Source of the DNA: Bacteroidia bacterium
GTDB lineage: Bacteria > Bacteroidota > Bacteroidia > SpSt-205
NCBI GenBank assembly: GCA_025062295.1
Contig: JANXAJ010000023.1
Location: forward strand, 1 to 34,195
Direction: 5' to 3'
DNA length: 34,195 bases
Below the pieces are notes generated by a model. The model saw only the letters and a program-made list of their open reading frames with translations, was not told where the DNA came from and searched no databases. A program made the translations under genes and the position numbers. Shown one piece after another: positions 7,674 through 18,691 of the stretch. How positions within the stretch are numbered: position 1 is the stretch's first letter; the number at the start of each line of letters is the position of its first letter.

Positions 7674-10487
7674 TCAAATCATATACCGTATTGTAAGATA
7701 GCCCCGGTAAGCCCACCTCTCATATATTGGTAGAGCGTCTCGGCTAGGGACGAACGAATTTGCATTCCCTACTCGTTGTGTGCGACGGTAGGGCTGATTG
7801 ACAAAATCCCATATGGCTAAACGCACTTCCCATCGTCGTGAGAAGCGGTAAGAGATCTGAGCTTCCCCAATAACTCGTCTTTCCTCCACAATATGAGGAT
7901 AGACATAGGGATCAAAACCCATGGCCCAAATCTGCGAACCCGTATAGTTGAGGAATAAAGCGGCTTCCCAGCGGCGCCAGTTATAGATGAGACTGACATT
8001 CCCCACCACAGGGGAATGGCCCTGCAGCCGACCTTCTAATCGTCCTATTTTTCTCCAGAGCTTCCCTTCTGTCCCACTCTCGCTCAAGGTCAGCGTGAGA
8101 GAGCTCCATAAACGAGATTCCTCCTTTCCCCACCACACTTTTCGCATCTCTATTTCTACGCCTCCCACTTGTCCTTCAGCTCGTCGCCGAGTAGAGTAAG
8201 TGAAAACAAGCGTATAACTCGCTGGCACAAGATAGACTTCCGGGAGATCTCGCAAGTACTTGTAGAAAAACCCAATGGCTATTAGATTATCTCTATCCTT
8301 GAGCCACTCATATCTCAAATCTACATTATAACTCTTTCCCGTTGGAAGGGTGGGGTCACCCACCCAATAATAAGCCCATAAGTAGTCAAAATAAGGGAGC
8401 GGCACCTGTGTAGGGAAAGGAGGACGGATAAGGGTGATATTCAGTCCGCCTCGCACTGTGTGAGGACCACCCCCCCAGTACTTCAAAAGAAAGGCGGGCA
8501 AGAGAGCGGTATGCCTCAGAGTAGTAAAGAGAGTTTCTTTTTCTGAGTAGAGAGGGGTATTCCAGAGTTTTCTCTGCCAGCTTTCGTATCGGCTGCCCAG
8601 AAGCACCTCCCACCGCTCACCCCAAGCTGATCGTATCCACCCATACCCTGCAGCGATAGTAGTGTATCCCCGATGACGATGATAGTCAGTCGTACGCTCT
8701 ATGAGATACCACCCCCCTGGACGGATGTGTTCCGGCGCATAGACCTCTCGGATATAATCCACCTCATACACCTGAGGAGGGAGGACGGCTGGACCTCCAC
8801 CCGCTGTATCAGTAAGATAGCCAAGCTGTCGTCCCCGAAATTGCTGTGACTCTGTAGAATACCATCCCCCTATCCTTAGTTGCAGCCATCCCCCTCTCCG
8901 ATTCCATCGCTTCTCTAAAAAAGGATGGATATACCCTTGAAGAGCTTTGACACGCGAGGACCATACCTGAGCATATACCTCCGACTCCTCATAAAGCTCC
9001 TGCTCATAGACAAGGCCATCCCTATCAGGATACTCCACATAATTCATCGCCCCTGCCTGAGGAATATCCTGAGCTTGATGGATGAAGCCAATCTGAATAC
9101 CTCCACCCCATCCCTTCGGAACTCTGAAGTGCCAAGTGGGACGAATAATCGTCATAAACGAGCGGGATAAGAAGAAATTAGGATAGTAGGTGCGAACGGG
9201 CCTGAAGGAATCAATAGCGGGATTGATATAGTACGACTCCTCCCACGCATTCCGCTGAGCTGTATTGAGGAAAGAGAGGCCTTCTATAGAGAAGCTATGA
9301 GCCGCATGAGGCTGAAATCCGATATGCCAAGAGACTCCTCCACCTTGAGTGTAGTGATGAATAGGGCAAGAAGAAAGGGTATAGAGATAAGGTTCAAATA
9401 TCCACTTTCCCTCCTCCTCAGTAAAAACCCCATCTTCAAACTCTATGTTTGACCTGAGATATTTTCGCAAAAACGCCCCTCGGAGAGAGAAGCGCCATCT
9501 TTCTAACCGTTTGTCATACCTCAGGGTTAGGATTCCTCCTGGAAGGCCCACAATACTATCTGGCACAGTGTATCGGCGAAAAAGCCGACCATAAGCAAAA
9601 TTCTCAGGAAGGGGTTTCCCTCCGTTCTCAGACGAGATAATGGCAGAGGGAGAAGGAAAGTCTGATGGAATAGGATCCCGTAGAGGTGGAGAGAAGCGAG
9701 CGAACTTTCGCCCTATGATGCTGGCATCCGCCTCTACCGTGTAAGAAAGCTGAAAACCATCACTTGAGGCGCTCGGAAGTTGGAAATCCACCATACCTCC
9801 CCCAAAGTGCCCCAAAAGCTCAGGCGTCCAGAATTTACGCACTTCTATGCGTCCTAAAAGGTTGCTGACGAGGTGATCTACCTCACCAAAACTCGCATCA
9901 TAACTGATCCATGAAGGATACGCTGCACCAAAGGCATAGGCATTATACCTTTCGCCCATTCCCCGAATGGAGATGTATCGTCCCCCCAGAAGGGACACCC
10001 CTGGCAGCCGTCGGAGGACATTCGGGATATAAAAATCCCCGCTACGCTTTAGAATGAGCTCCTGAGAATATATCTCCCCTATCTCTAAGGATCGGAGCCT
10101 CTCAATAAAGGCTCCCGTCTCCGTCTCCTTATCCGCTTCAGCTATGACTGGCACCACCTCCAACTCTGTCTCTACTTCATATAAGCGCAGAAGAAGGTTA
10201 TCAGTTGAACGAGGAAGTACCACCTTCATAGGGCGATAGCCGAAAAGAAATGCTGAGAGAGTATCAGGCCTTTCAACAAAGAGAGTGAAAGCCCCTTTCT
10301 CATCACTAAGGACCCCTTTTGATCCTATCTGAATGCGAACGCCAATGAGGGGCTCTCCTGTTCGCCCATCTATCACGCGCCCACTGACAAAAACCCCTTG
10401 AGCCGGAGCAGGGGGGGCACCCCCAGTCAGACGCTCCTCTTGAGCCATGAGAAGGCCCAAAAGCAGAAGAAAGAAAAAAAGTTTCAT
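7674..10487 (-). CDS. TonB-dependent outer membrane receptor with carboxypeptidase-regulatory-like domain
   Basis: This is an outer membrane receptor of about 937 residues for energy-driven uptake of an unknown ligand. Numbered from ATG 10487, residues 1-16 are a signal peptide ending LLMA|Q. Then comes a CarboxypepD_reg-like beta domain (VFVSGRVIDGRTGEPLIGVR), as in SusC-type receptors. A plug domain follows (IPNVLRRLPGVSLLGGRYIS, IRGMGERYN), then a long barrel of strands rich in Tyr, Trp and Arg ending GYLTIRYMI. The frame extends six codons upstream to 10505, but ATG 10487 begins an ordinary signal peptide (MKLFFFLLLLGLLMAQ) and lies 5 bases after a TATCTTTA box. No SusD-like lipoprotein lies next to it, so a polysaccharide substrate is not indicated; siderophore, metal or peptide uptake is equally possible. 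Confidence 0.92.
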   Translation of the reverse strand: MKLFFFLLLLGLLMAQEERLTGGAPPAPAQGVFVSGRVIDGRTGEPLIGVRIQIGSKGVLSDEKGAFTLFVERPDTLSAFLFGYRPMKVVLPRSTDNLLLRLYEVETELEVVPVIAEADKETETGAFIERLRSLEIGEIYSQELILKRSGDFYIPNVLRRLPGVSLLGGRYISIRGMGERYNAYAFGAAYPSWISYDASFGEVDHLVSNLLGRIEVRKFWTPELLGHFGGGMVDFQLPSASSDGFQLSYTVEADASIIGRKFARFSPPLRDPIPSDFPSPSAIISSENGGKPLPENFAYGRLFRRYTVPDSIVGLPGGILTLRYDKRLERWRFSLRGAFLRKYLRSNIEFEDGVFTEEEGKWIFEPYLYTLSSCPIHHYTQGGGVSWHIGFQPHAAHSFSIEGLSFLNTAQRNAWEESYYINPAIDSFRPVRTYYPNFFLSRSFMTIIRPTWHFRVPKGWGGGIQIGFIHQAQDIPQAGAMNYVEYPDRDGLVYEQELYEESEVYAQVWSSRVKALQGYIHPFLEKRWNRRGGWLQLRIGGWYSTESQQFRGRQLGYLTDTAGGGPAVLPPQVYEVDYIREVYAPEHIRPGGWYLIERTTDYHRHRGYTTIAAGYGWIRSAWGERWEVLLGSRYESWQRKLWNTPLYSEKETLFTTLRHTALLPAFLLKYWGGGPHTVRGGLNITLIRPPFPTQVPLPYFDYLWAYYWVGDPTLPTGKSYNVDLRYEWLKDRDNLIAIGFFYKYLRDLPEVYLVPASYTLVFTYSTRRRAEGQVGGVEIEMRKVWWGKEESRLWSSLTLTLSESGTEGKLWRKIGRLEGRLQGHSPVVGNVSLIYNWRRWEAALFLNYTGSQIWAMGFDPYVYPHIVEERRVIGEAQISYRFSRRWEVRLAIWDFVNQPYRRTQRVGNANSFVPSRDALPIYERWAYRGYLTIRYMI

Positions 10488-10492
10488 CCCCA

Positions 10493-10500
10493 TAAAGATA
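10493..10500 (-). promoter_or_regulatory. Near-consensus -7 box TATCTTTA of the TonB receptor gene
   Basis: TATCTTTA differs from TAnnTTTG only at the last base and ends 5 bases before the ATG at 10487. It overlaps the alternative upstream start codons, which argues against those starts. Confidence 0.45.
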
Positions 10501-10525
10501 CACATACATAAAGAGAACTAATGCG

Positions 10526-10560
10526 TGCTGCGTCCTCAGCATCCTGAAAAGCCATTTCAG
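10526..10560. promoter_or_regulatory. Two adjacent inverted repeats in the divergent receptor/gcvP region
   Basis: TGCTG-N6-CAGCA (10526-10541) and CTGAAA-N5-TTTCAG (10544-10560) lie side by side in the 158-base gap between the divergent receptor and gcvP starts. They could be regulator binding sites, upstream of the receptor box at 10500. Assignment is by position and symmetry only. Confidence 0.3.
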
Positions 10561-10632
10561 CGCTTCTAACCCCCGTCGCATCATCGCCTCAGTTTCTCTT
10601 TTTCAGAGATATAGACCCATTTCCAATCTGTT

Positions 10633-10640
10633 TAGTTTTG
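10633..10640 (+). promoter_or_regulatory. -7 box TAGTTTTG of gcvP
   Basis: A perfect TAnnTTTG match whose last base is 5 bases before ATG 10646. The possible GTG start at 10640 overlaps the box itself, so ATG 10646 is the better start. Confidence 0.65.
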
Positions 10641-10645
10641 TGGTC

Positions 10646-13522
10646 ATGATTGCGTTTGTTCGGCGACATGTGCCCCATCGTCCGGAAGAGATTGAATGCC
10701 TTCTTCAAGCAGTGGGTGTAGGCACACTGGAAGAGCTAACGGAATACATTATCCCTCAAGATATTCGTCTGCAAAAGCCCCTTCACCTTCCCCCTGCCGC
10801 TTCCGAGGAAGAGCTTCTCAGAGAGATACGAGGGTTAGCCCTTCGCAATAAACCTTGGCGCACCTACATTGGAATGGGCTACTATGGCACTCACACACCT
10901 CCTGTAATTCAGCGTCTGGTATTAGAAAATCCTGCATGGTATTCTGCTTATACCCCCTACCAGCCAGAGATTGCTCAAGGACGACTGGAATTGCTTATGC
11001 TTTTTCAGACGATGGTAAGCGACCTAACGGGCTTACCTATTGCCAACGCCTCTTTATTAGATGAAGCCACTGCGGGTGCTGAGGCTCTTTTCATGTTCTA
11101 CAATACCACTCGAGATAAGACCAGGGCCTTCTTTATAGACGAAGGCTTACACCCTCAAGTGAAAGGCGTTATTTTTACACGCGCAAACGCTCTCCGAATC
11201 AAGGTGGAAGAAGGGGTTCCAGAGGAAGCTCAATGGGAGAGATATTTTGGAGCAATCTTAGCCTATCCCACGACGACGGGCTGGGTGCGTCCGCATCTTC
11301 CCGAGATTATTCATGGGGCGAAAGCCAGCGGAATCCAGGTAGCTGTGGCGACGGATCTTCTTTTGCTCACGGTGGCTGAAGCTCCGGGCCTCTTTGGAGC
11401 GGATGTAGCTTTCGGTTCTAGTCAGCGTTTCGGCGTACCTCTGGGGTATGGAGGTCCCCATGCCGCATTTTTTGCGGCTGCTGAGTCATACAAGCGTCAC
11501 ATGCCGGGACGCATCGTTGGACTCACTATTGACGCCGAGGGGCAACCTGCCTACCGCTTGGCTCTCCAAACCCGAGAGCAGCACATTAGACGAGAAAAAG
11601 CCACAAGTAACATCTGCACTGCTCAAGTGCTCTTAGCTCATATGGCAACTCTATATGCCATGTATCATGGTCCTCAGGCTCTCAAGGCTATAGCTCTTCG
11701 GATTCATCAGCAGACGGCTCGTTTAGCCCATGCCCTCCAGGAGGCTTCCATACCTATCGCACACTCTTCTTTCTTCGACACGCTCTGCCTGAGCCTAGAC
11801 CCCGACCTTCAGCTTAGGGTAAGAAAGGCAGCGAGCGAGTTCCAAATAAACCTTCGCTATCTCGCCGATGGAAGGGTATGCTTGAGCCTAGACGAGACTG
11901 TCAGAGAGGAAGACCTTCAGGATATTGCAGCTGTTTTTGCTAAAGCTACAGGGAAGTCAATAGCTCTCTCCCCTACTGCTCCCCTTATGCTACCTCAGAA
12001 CATTTGCCGAGAATCCCCTTACTTGACCCATCCCGCTTTTCATCAGTATCATGGAGAGCATCAGCTCACTCGCTTTCTTCACCGTCTTGTGAGTCGCGAC
12101 ATATCGCTGGTACATTCTATGATTCCCTTAGGCTCCTGTACCATGAAGCTCAACCCAGTCGCAGCCCTTATGCCCCTCAGTTGGAGGGAACTTCAAGATA
12201 TTCATCCTTTCGTTCCACCTGAACAAGCGGAAGGCTATCAAGAGATGCTAAAGAGGTTGGAAGCCTACATCTGTGAAATCACAGGATTTAGCAAAGTGAG
12301 TTTTCAACCCAATTCTGGTGCTCAAGGTGAGTATACTGGACTTTTGGTTATTCGGCGCTATCATGAAGCTCGAGGTGAAGGCCATAGAGACATTGTTTTG
12401 GTGCCCTCTTCTGCTCATGGGACAAATCCTGCCAGTGCAGTCTTAGCGGGGTATCAGGTCGTCGTGGTTAGGGCAGACGAAAGAGGTAGTATAGATAAAA
12501 CGGACCTCCAAGCCAAAGTCTCTCAATATAGAGACCGACTGGCCGCTCTGATGGTTACTTATCCTTCTACTCACGGCATCTATGAGCGGCATATCCGATG
12601 GGTATGTGAGACGATCCATCAAGCTGGAGGTCAGGTGTACATGGACGGCGCTAATCTGAATGCCCAAGTAGGTTTGACTTCACCTTCTCTGATTGGAGCA
12701 GATGTATGTCATTTGAATCTCCATAAAACTTTTGCTATCCCCCATGGAGGGGGAGGCCCAGGAATGGGACCTATCGCTGTAGCGGCTCATTTGGCTCCTT
12801 ATCTGCCTACCCATCCGGTCATTCCTACTGGCGGAACCGAAGCCATAGGACCTGTGTCGGCTGCTCCTTACGGAAGTGCCCTTATCCTGTGGATTTCATA
12901 CGCTTATATCCGACTAATGGGGGCAGATGGTCTGCGATATGCGTCACAGATAGCCCTTCTCAATGCTAATTACCTCAAGGCGCGTCTGGCTTCACATTAT
13001 CCGATCTTATATACAGATGAAAATGGATTTGTTGCCCATGAATTCATTATAGACCTGCGCAGCTTCAAGACGAAACTGGGAATAGAAGTGGAGGACATAG
13101 CTAAGCGACTGATGGACTTTGGATTTCATGCGCCTACTATCTCCTTTCCTGTGCCAGGCACTCTCATGATAGAGCCTACAGAGAGCGAGGACCCGGCTGA
13201 GCTTGACCGTTTTGTACAGGCTATGAGGCAGATCCGAGAGGAGATTGCTCGCATAGAGCGAGGAGAAATAGCCTTAGAGGAAAGCCCGCTTCGTCGAGCT
13301 CCTCATACCCAACGAGCGATTATTGCTTCGGAGTGGTCTCGCCCTTACTCTCGAGAGGAAGCCGCATTTCCTGCACCTTGGCTGTGGAGCTATAAATTCT
13401 GGCCGCCAGTGGCTCGCGTTGATCACGCCTACGGCGACCGCCATCTGGTCTGTGTTTGCCCTCCTACAGAGTCTTATGCTAGCGCAGAAGTCTCACTTCA
13501 AGCAAACCCTCATAGAACCTAA
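10646..13522 (+). CDS. gcvP: Glycine dehydrogenase (decarboxylating), P-protein of the glycine cleavage system
   Basis: GcvP decarboxylates glycine with PLP and passes the aminomethyl group to the lipoyl H-protein. At 958 residues it is the single-chain form (E. coli about 957), not the split GcvPA/GcvPB type. The N-terminal half carries YIGMGYYGTHTPPVIQR and ENPAWYSAYTPYQPEIAQGR. The C-terminal half has SMIPLGSCTMKLNP, SSAHGTNPASA and the PLP site LNLHKTFAIPHGGGGPGMGP, with Lys at about residue 694. A GTG at 10640 would add two residues, but ATG 10646 is preferred because TAGTTTTG ends 5 bases before it. The gcvT and gcvH genes are not in the window. It stands alone on the plus strand, divergent from the TonB receptor and convergent with thiG. 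Confidence 0.97.
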   Translation: MIAFVRRHVPHRPEEIECLLQAVGVGTLEELTEYIIPQDIRLQKPLHLPPAASEEELLREIRGLALRNKPWRTYIGMGYYGTHTPPVIQRLVLENPAWYSAYTPYQPEIAQGRLELLMLFQTMVSDLTGLPIANASLLDEATAGAEALFMFYNTTRDKTRAFFIDEGLHPQVKGVIFTRANALRIKVEEGVPEEAQWERYFGAILAYPTTTGWVRPHLPEIIHGAKASGIQVAVATDLLLLTVAEAPGLFGADVAFGSSQRFGVPLGYGGPHAAFFAAAESYKRHMPGRIVGLTIDAEGQPAYRLALQTREQHIRREKATSNICTAQVLLAHMATLYAMYHGPQALKAIALRIHQQTARLAHALQEASIPIAHSSFFDTLCLSLDPDLQLRVRKAASEFQINLRYLADGRVCLSLDETVREEDLQDIAAVFAKATGKSIALSPTAPLMLPQNICRESPYLTHPAFHQYHGEHQLTRFLHRLVSRDISLVHSMIPLGSCTMKLNPVAALMPLSWRELQDIHPFVPPEQAEGYQEMLKRLEAYICEITGFSKVSFQPNSGAQGEYTGLLVIRRYHEARGEGHRDIVLVPSSAHGTNPASAVLAGYQVVVVRADERGSIDKTDLQAKVSQYRDRLAALMVTYPSTHGIYERHIRWVCETIHQAGGQVYMDGANLNAQVGLTSPSLIGADVCHLNLHKTFAIPHGGGGPGMGPIAVAAHLAPYLPTHPVIPTGGTEAIGPVSAAPYGSALILWISYAYIRLMGADGLRYASQIALLNANYLKARLASHYPILYTDENGFVAHEFIIDLRSFKTKLGIEVEDIAKRLMDFGFHAPTISFPVPGTLMIEPTESEDPAELDRFVQAMRQIREEIARIERGEIALEESPLRRAPHTQRAIIASEWSRPYSREEAAFPAPWLWSYKFWPPVARVDHAYGDRHLVCVCPPTESYASAEVSLQANPHRT

Positions 13523-13660
13523 GACGAAGTAGCTGGAGAGGGAGAAATACCTGACCCCCCTTCTCTGAGTTTATGTCAAGAAGAGTCTCTCCCCAGGTTT
13601 ATTTAGTATCAGGATTATCAGGGTAGGGAAGCTTCTTTAGGTTCTCACTTGTTGCCAACC

Positions 13661-14440
13661 TTATCGCTCCCAGGGGAGTCCCTCTAATGGGCTCGTAGGG
13701 CGAGCATAAGAGACTTTTGGAATTCGTCCGGCATGATAAGCTCGTCGTCCTGCTTCTACTGCGAGCCGCATGGCCTCTGCCATTAGAACGGGGTTTTCGG
13801 CTTCTGCAATCGCAGTATTTACAAGCACAGCATCGTAGCCAAGCTCCATCGCGAGGGCCGCATCACTTGGGCTACCAAGACCTGCATCTATGATCAAGGG
13901 GATTTCAGGCATTTTGTGGCGAATAAGGAGGAGGCGTTCGGGATCTCGGATGCCTTGACCGCTACCGATGGGGGCAGCCAGGGGCATGACGGCTGCACAC
14001 CCAATATCAGCCAGTCGCTGACATACTATGGGGTCATCAGGTGCATAGGCTAAAACTACGAATCCCTGACGCACAAGCGTACGAGCAGCCTGAAGGAGCT
14101 GCTCCGCCTCAGGCCATAAGGTGCGTTCATCCCCTATAACCTCTAGCTTAATCCAATTCGTTTCTAATGCCGCTCGGGAAAGCTCTGCTAAAAATACCGC
14201 CTCTTCCGCAGTGTAGCATCCGGCTGTGTTTGGTAAAAGCCGAAATCGTCCCATCAAAAGCTCCAGAAAAGTCTCCTGGGGATTTTGGAGATTGAGTCGA
14301 CGAACGGACACAGTTACCAGTCCAGCTTGAGCTGCCTCTAATGCCTTCACCATCACCTCTGGAGAGGGGTACCGAGCAGTGCCCACCCAGAGACGACTCT
14401 CAATCTCTACTCCAGCAATCCGAAGGGACTCCTTCACCAT
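13661..14440 (-). CDS. thiG: Thiazole synthase ThiG
   Basis: ThiG builds the thiazole phosphate ring of thiamine from deoxyxylulose 5-phosphate, dehydroglycine and ThiS thiocarboxylate. The 259-residue TIM barrel has the family landmarks: an early WVGTARYPS, VSVRRLN, PNTAGCYTAEEA (70-81), the Schiff-base lysine in NWIKLEVIGD (K98), PIGSGQGI and IIDAGLGSPSDAA for phosphate binding, and VLVNTAIA. The start ATG lies inside the end of the aldehyde dehydrogenase gene (overlap 14434-14440), so it is translationally coupled as the last gene of the pfkA operon. No other thi genes are near. A GTG one codon downstream would also fit the overlap. Confidence 0.95.
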   Translation of the reverse strand: MVKESLRIAGVEIESRLWVGTARYPSPEVMVKALEAAQAGLVTVSVRRLNLQNPQETFLELLMGRFRLLPNTAGCYTAEEAVFLAELSRAALETNWIKLEVIGDERTLWPEAEQLLQAARTLVRQGFVVLAYAPDDPIVCQRLADIGCAAVMPLAAPIGSGQGIRDPERLLLIRHKMPEIPLIIDAGLGSPSDAALAMELGYDAVLVNTAIAEAENPVLMAEAMRLAVEAGRRAYHAGRIPKVSYARPTSPLEGLPWER

Positions 14441-15849
14441 ACAAGCGCCTTGGGTTCAGTGTATTCTAAAACAGCGTACTTGATGCCTTCACGACCAAGG
14501 CCAGAGCCTTTCACCCCTCCATACGGCATAGAATCAATCCGAAAAGTTGGAGGCGCATTATGGACGATGCTTCCCACTTCCAGCTCGAGAAATGCTCTTT
14601 TGAGAAGGGATTGAGAGTCTGTATAGATCCCTGCCTGAATCCCGTAAGGCGAAGCGTTCACTAAGGCGAATGCTTCTTCTATGCTCTCATAAGAGCGAAT
14701 CTCAGCAAAGGGAGCAAAAGCCTCTTCTCGGGCAAAGTGAGTGTGCGGCGGAAGGTCCGTAAGAAGCATAGGACTTATCAGTCTCCTTTCGGGCTCGCAT
14801 ACGGCTGGGAGGAGCTCACGAGCCCCTCCCAACCGAGCCTCGGTTAGCCAATTCATAACCCGCTGATAGCTGCGCTCGTCAATCAAACTGCTCAAGTGAG
14901 TCTCCTCCTCTAAGGGATCGCCTACCTTGAGGGCAGAGGCAGCAGAGAGATAGGCCGCTAAGAAGGCATCATATAGAGTTTTTTCCACAAAGATTCGTTG
15001 GACAGAGATACACACCTGTCCAGCATAGAGATATGCGGCTTCTGCGACAGCTTGGGCTACATTCTCAAGTTGAGGAGTATCTTGAATGATGACGGCAGCA
15101 CTTCCACCCAGCTCCAAGATCACTTTTTTCCGAGTAGCAAGGGTCTGAAGATGCCATCCTACAGCCGCACTGCCAGTAAAGGAGAGAATGCGAAAAGCAG
15201 GAGAACGCACCATTTCCTCTGCAAGAGGCACTCCTACAGATACCACAGAGAGAGCCGAAGGGGGCCACCCTGCCTCTAACAGCGCATGAGCCAGCCGACA
15301 AGCAGAAAGAGGGGCTTGGGGGGCAGGCTTGAGAGTAATCGCACAGCCAGCTACCACCGCAGGCACAACCTTATGAAGCACTAAATTGAGAGGAAAGTTG
15401 AAGGGTGTGATTGCGAGAAGGGGACCCATTGGCACTCGTCGCATGAGGATCCATCGCCCTTCTGCTGATGGTGAGAGATCTCCTGCTTGAATCTCCCCCT
15501 CCATTAGCCGAACTAAATCCCTTCCAATCCCAATCGTGAGACGAGCTCGCTGAACCTCCAGCCGAGCATACCGAAGAGGTTTGCCTGCCTCCCGAGCTAT
15601 CAGCTGGGCCATCTCCTCCCCATAAGTCTCAATCCACTCCAGCAGCCGGCAAAGAATTTCGTATCGGCGATAGGTCGGTAGAGCACTCGCTGCCTTTTGA
15701 GCTTGAGCCTGACTCTCTATAATCGCTTGAATGTGAGAAGGCTGCGCATAAGCCACCTCAGCTAAGATTTCTCCGCTGTAGGGCGCCCGAAGCAGATGGA
15801 CCTCCGATGAGGGAGTCCATTCACCCGCAATGAGCAGGGGTTGAAACAT
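14434..15849 (-). CDS. NAD(P)-dependent aldehyde dehydrogenase
   Basis: This 471-residue enzyme oxidises an aldehyde to the acid in the cytoplasm. It has the family catalytic set: Asn in TPFNFPLN (N151), cofactor-binding Lys in ITLKPAPQAP (K174), FTGSAAVG, general base Glu in LELGGS (E246), and nucleophile Cys in GQVCISVQR (C280). The GQVC-type active site resembles lactaldehyde/semialdehyde dehydrogenases more than the GQRC of GapN, but the substrate cannot be fixed. It lies 33 bases downstream of pfkA and overlaps thiG by 7 bases. Its position after phosphofructokinase suggests a role in sugar or short-chain aldehyde metabolism (inference). Confidence 0.92.
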   Translation of the reverse strand: MFQPLLIAGEWTPSSEVHLLRAPYSGEILAEVAYAQPSHIQAIIESQAQAQKAASALPTYRRYEILCRLLEWIETYGEEMAQLIAREAGKPLRYARLEVQRARLTIGIGRDLVRLMEGEIQAGDLSPSAEGRWILMRRVPMGPLLAITPFNFPLNLVLHKVVPAVVAGCAITLKPAPQAPLSACRLAHALLEAGWPPSALSVVSVGVPLAEEMVRSPAFRILSFTGSAAVGWHLQTLATRKKVILELGGSAAVIIQDTPQLENVAQAVAEAAYLYAGQVCISVQRIFVEKTLYDAFLAAYLSAASALKVGDPLEEETHLSSLIDERSYQRVMNWLTEARLGGARELLPAVCEPERRLISPMLLTDLPPHTHFAREEAFAPFAEIRSYESIEEAFALVNASPYGIQAGIYTDSQSLLKRAFLELEVGSIVHNAPPTFRIDSMPYGGVKGSGLGREGIKYAVLEYTEPKALVW

Positions 15850-15882
15850 GGAAGCAAGCCAAGTTAGGAGTTTTAGACTAAA

Positions 15883-16860
15883 CTATAGCGAGAGAATCTC
15901 GACCAGCTTTAGCAGTAGGGGATTCACAGGTTGGTGCGCCTTGACAGCTCGGAAGAAAGGAGTGAGAACTACTTCTCCATTTTGGACACCGAGCATCGCG
16001 CCCGAAGCACCCTCATGGAGCCGCTCAACTGCCACTGCCCCAAGCTTTGAGGCAAGGATTCGGTCCGTAGCGGTGGGATTCCCACCCCTCTGGATGTGAC
16101 CTAAGACAGTGGCTCGAATCTCATAATGGGGGAATCGTTGCTCCAGCTGAGCCGCCACTTGAAGGGCCCCCCCAGCTTCATCTCCCTCCGCTACGATAAT
16201 AATAGCGGAGGTTTTCTGACGCTGCCATCCTCTCTCCAGGACTCGGACGATCGCCTCAAAATCGGTCGGCGTTTCGGGAATAAGGACAGCTTCTGCCCCA
16301 CATGCCACAGCCGTATAAAGAGCGATAAAGCCCGAATCTCGCCCCATCACTTCTACTAAAAAAAGTCGGCCCATTGCTGCCGCCGTATCTCGCAGCCGGT
16401 CTACCGCTTCCACAGCGATATTCACGGCAGTATCAAATCCAATCGTAAGATCTGTACCATACAAGTCGTTATCTATGGTTCCCGGGAGACCTAATATCTG
16501 AAGATCTGGATATTCATCCAGGAATACCTTGGCTCCTTTGAATGTTCCATCTCCACCGATCAGGATAATCTTTTGGATATTATGCTTTTGCAGAGTCTCA
16601 TAGGCAGCTTTTCTACCTTCTGGAGTGAGGAAACGAGGGCTGCGTCCAGCACCCAAGATGGTTCCACCCCGATGAATGATGCCACTGACCGAGCTCGCCG
16701 AAAGAGGCGTCACTTGCCCGCTTATAAGCCCCTCATATCCTCTGTAAATACCTATCGGCTCGTAGCCAAGATAAAGGGCAGTTCGGACCACTGCGCGGAT
16801 GGCGGCATTCATGCCGGGAGCATCTCCTCCTGAGCAGAGAACCCCTATCCTCTCCTTCAT
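15883..16860 (-). CDS. pfkA: ATP-dependent 6-phosphofructokinase
   Basis: PfkA phosphorylates fructose 6-phosphate to fructose 1,6-bisphosphate, the committed step of glycolysis. Its 325 residues match the bacterial PfkA length. Motifs are the N-terminal ATP site GVLCSGGDAPGMNAAIR (6-22), IGGDGTFKGA (101-110), the catalytic loop PGTIDNDLYGTD (126-137), MGRDSGFIAL, and GHIQRGG near the C-terminus. The Gly at position 105 in GGDGT indicates ATP rather than pyrophosphate as donor. The ATG is 5 bases after TATCTTTG. It leads a three-gene minus-strand operon with the aldehyde dehydrogenase and thiG, and diverges from atpD across 59 bases. Confidence 0.97.
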   Translation of the reverse strand: MKERIGVLCSGGDAPGMNAAIRAVVRTALYLGYEPIGIYRGYEGLISGQVTPLSASSVSGIIHRGGTILGAGRSPRFLTPEGRKAAYETLQKHNIQKIILIGGDGTFKGAKVFLDEYPDLQILGLPGTIDNDLYGTDLTIGFDTAVNIAVEAVDRLRDTAAAMGRLFLVEVMGRDSGFIALYTAVACGAEAVLIPETPTDFEAIVRVLERGWQRQKTSAIIIVAEGDEAGGALQVAAQLEQRFPHYEIRATVLGHIQRGGNPTATDRILASKLGAVAVERLHEGASGAMLGVQNGEVVLTPFFRAVKAHQPVNPLLLKLVEILSL

Positions 16861-16865
16861 GGCTC

Positions 16866-16873
16866 CAAAGATA
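16866..16873 (-). promoter_or_regulatory. -7 box TATCTTTG of the pfkA operon
   Basis: A perfect TAnnTTTG match on the minus strand, 5 bases before the pfkA ATG at 16860. The implied message has almost no 5' leader. Confidence 0.7.
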
Positions 16874-16874
16874 G

Positions 16875-18682
<1,808 letters not shown>

Positions 18683-18691
18683 GTCCTACAC

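Noticed and set aside
13536..13565. Hairpin GAGAGGG/CCTTCTC after gcvP as a terminator
   Set aside because: The loop is long (16 bases), one pair is G-T, and no T-tract follows.
13607..13622. Direct repeat TATCAGG twice with a period of 9, in the gcvP/thiG gap
   Set aside because: Too short and only two copies; no associated feature.
14434..15849. Assigning the aldehyde dehydrogenase as GapN because it follows pfkA
   Set aside because: The active site reads GQVCISVQR rather than the GQRC type of GapN; the substrate is left open.
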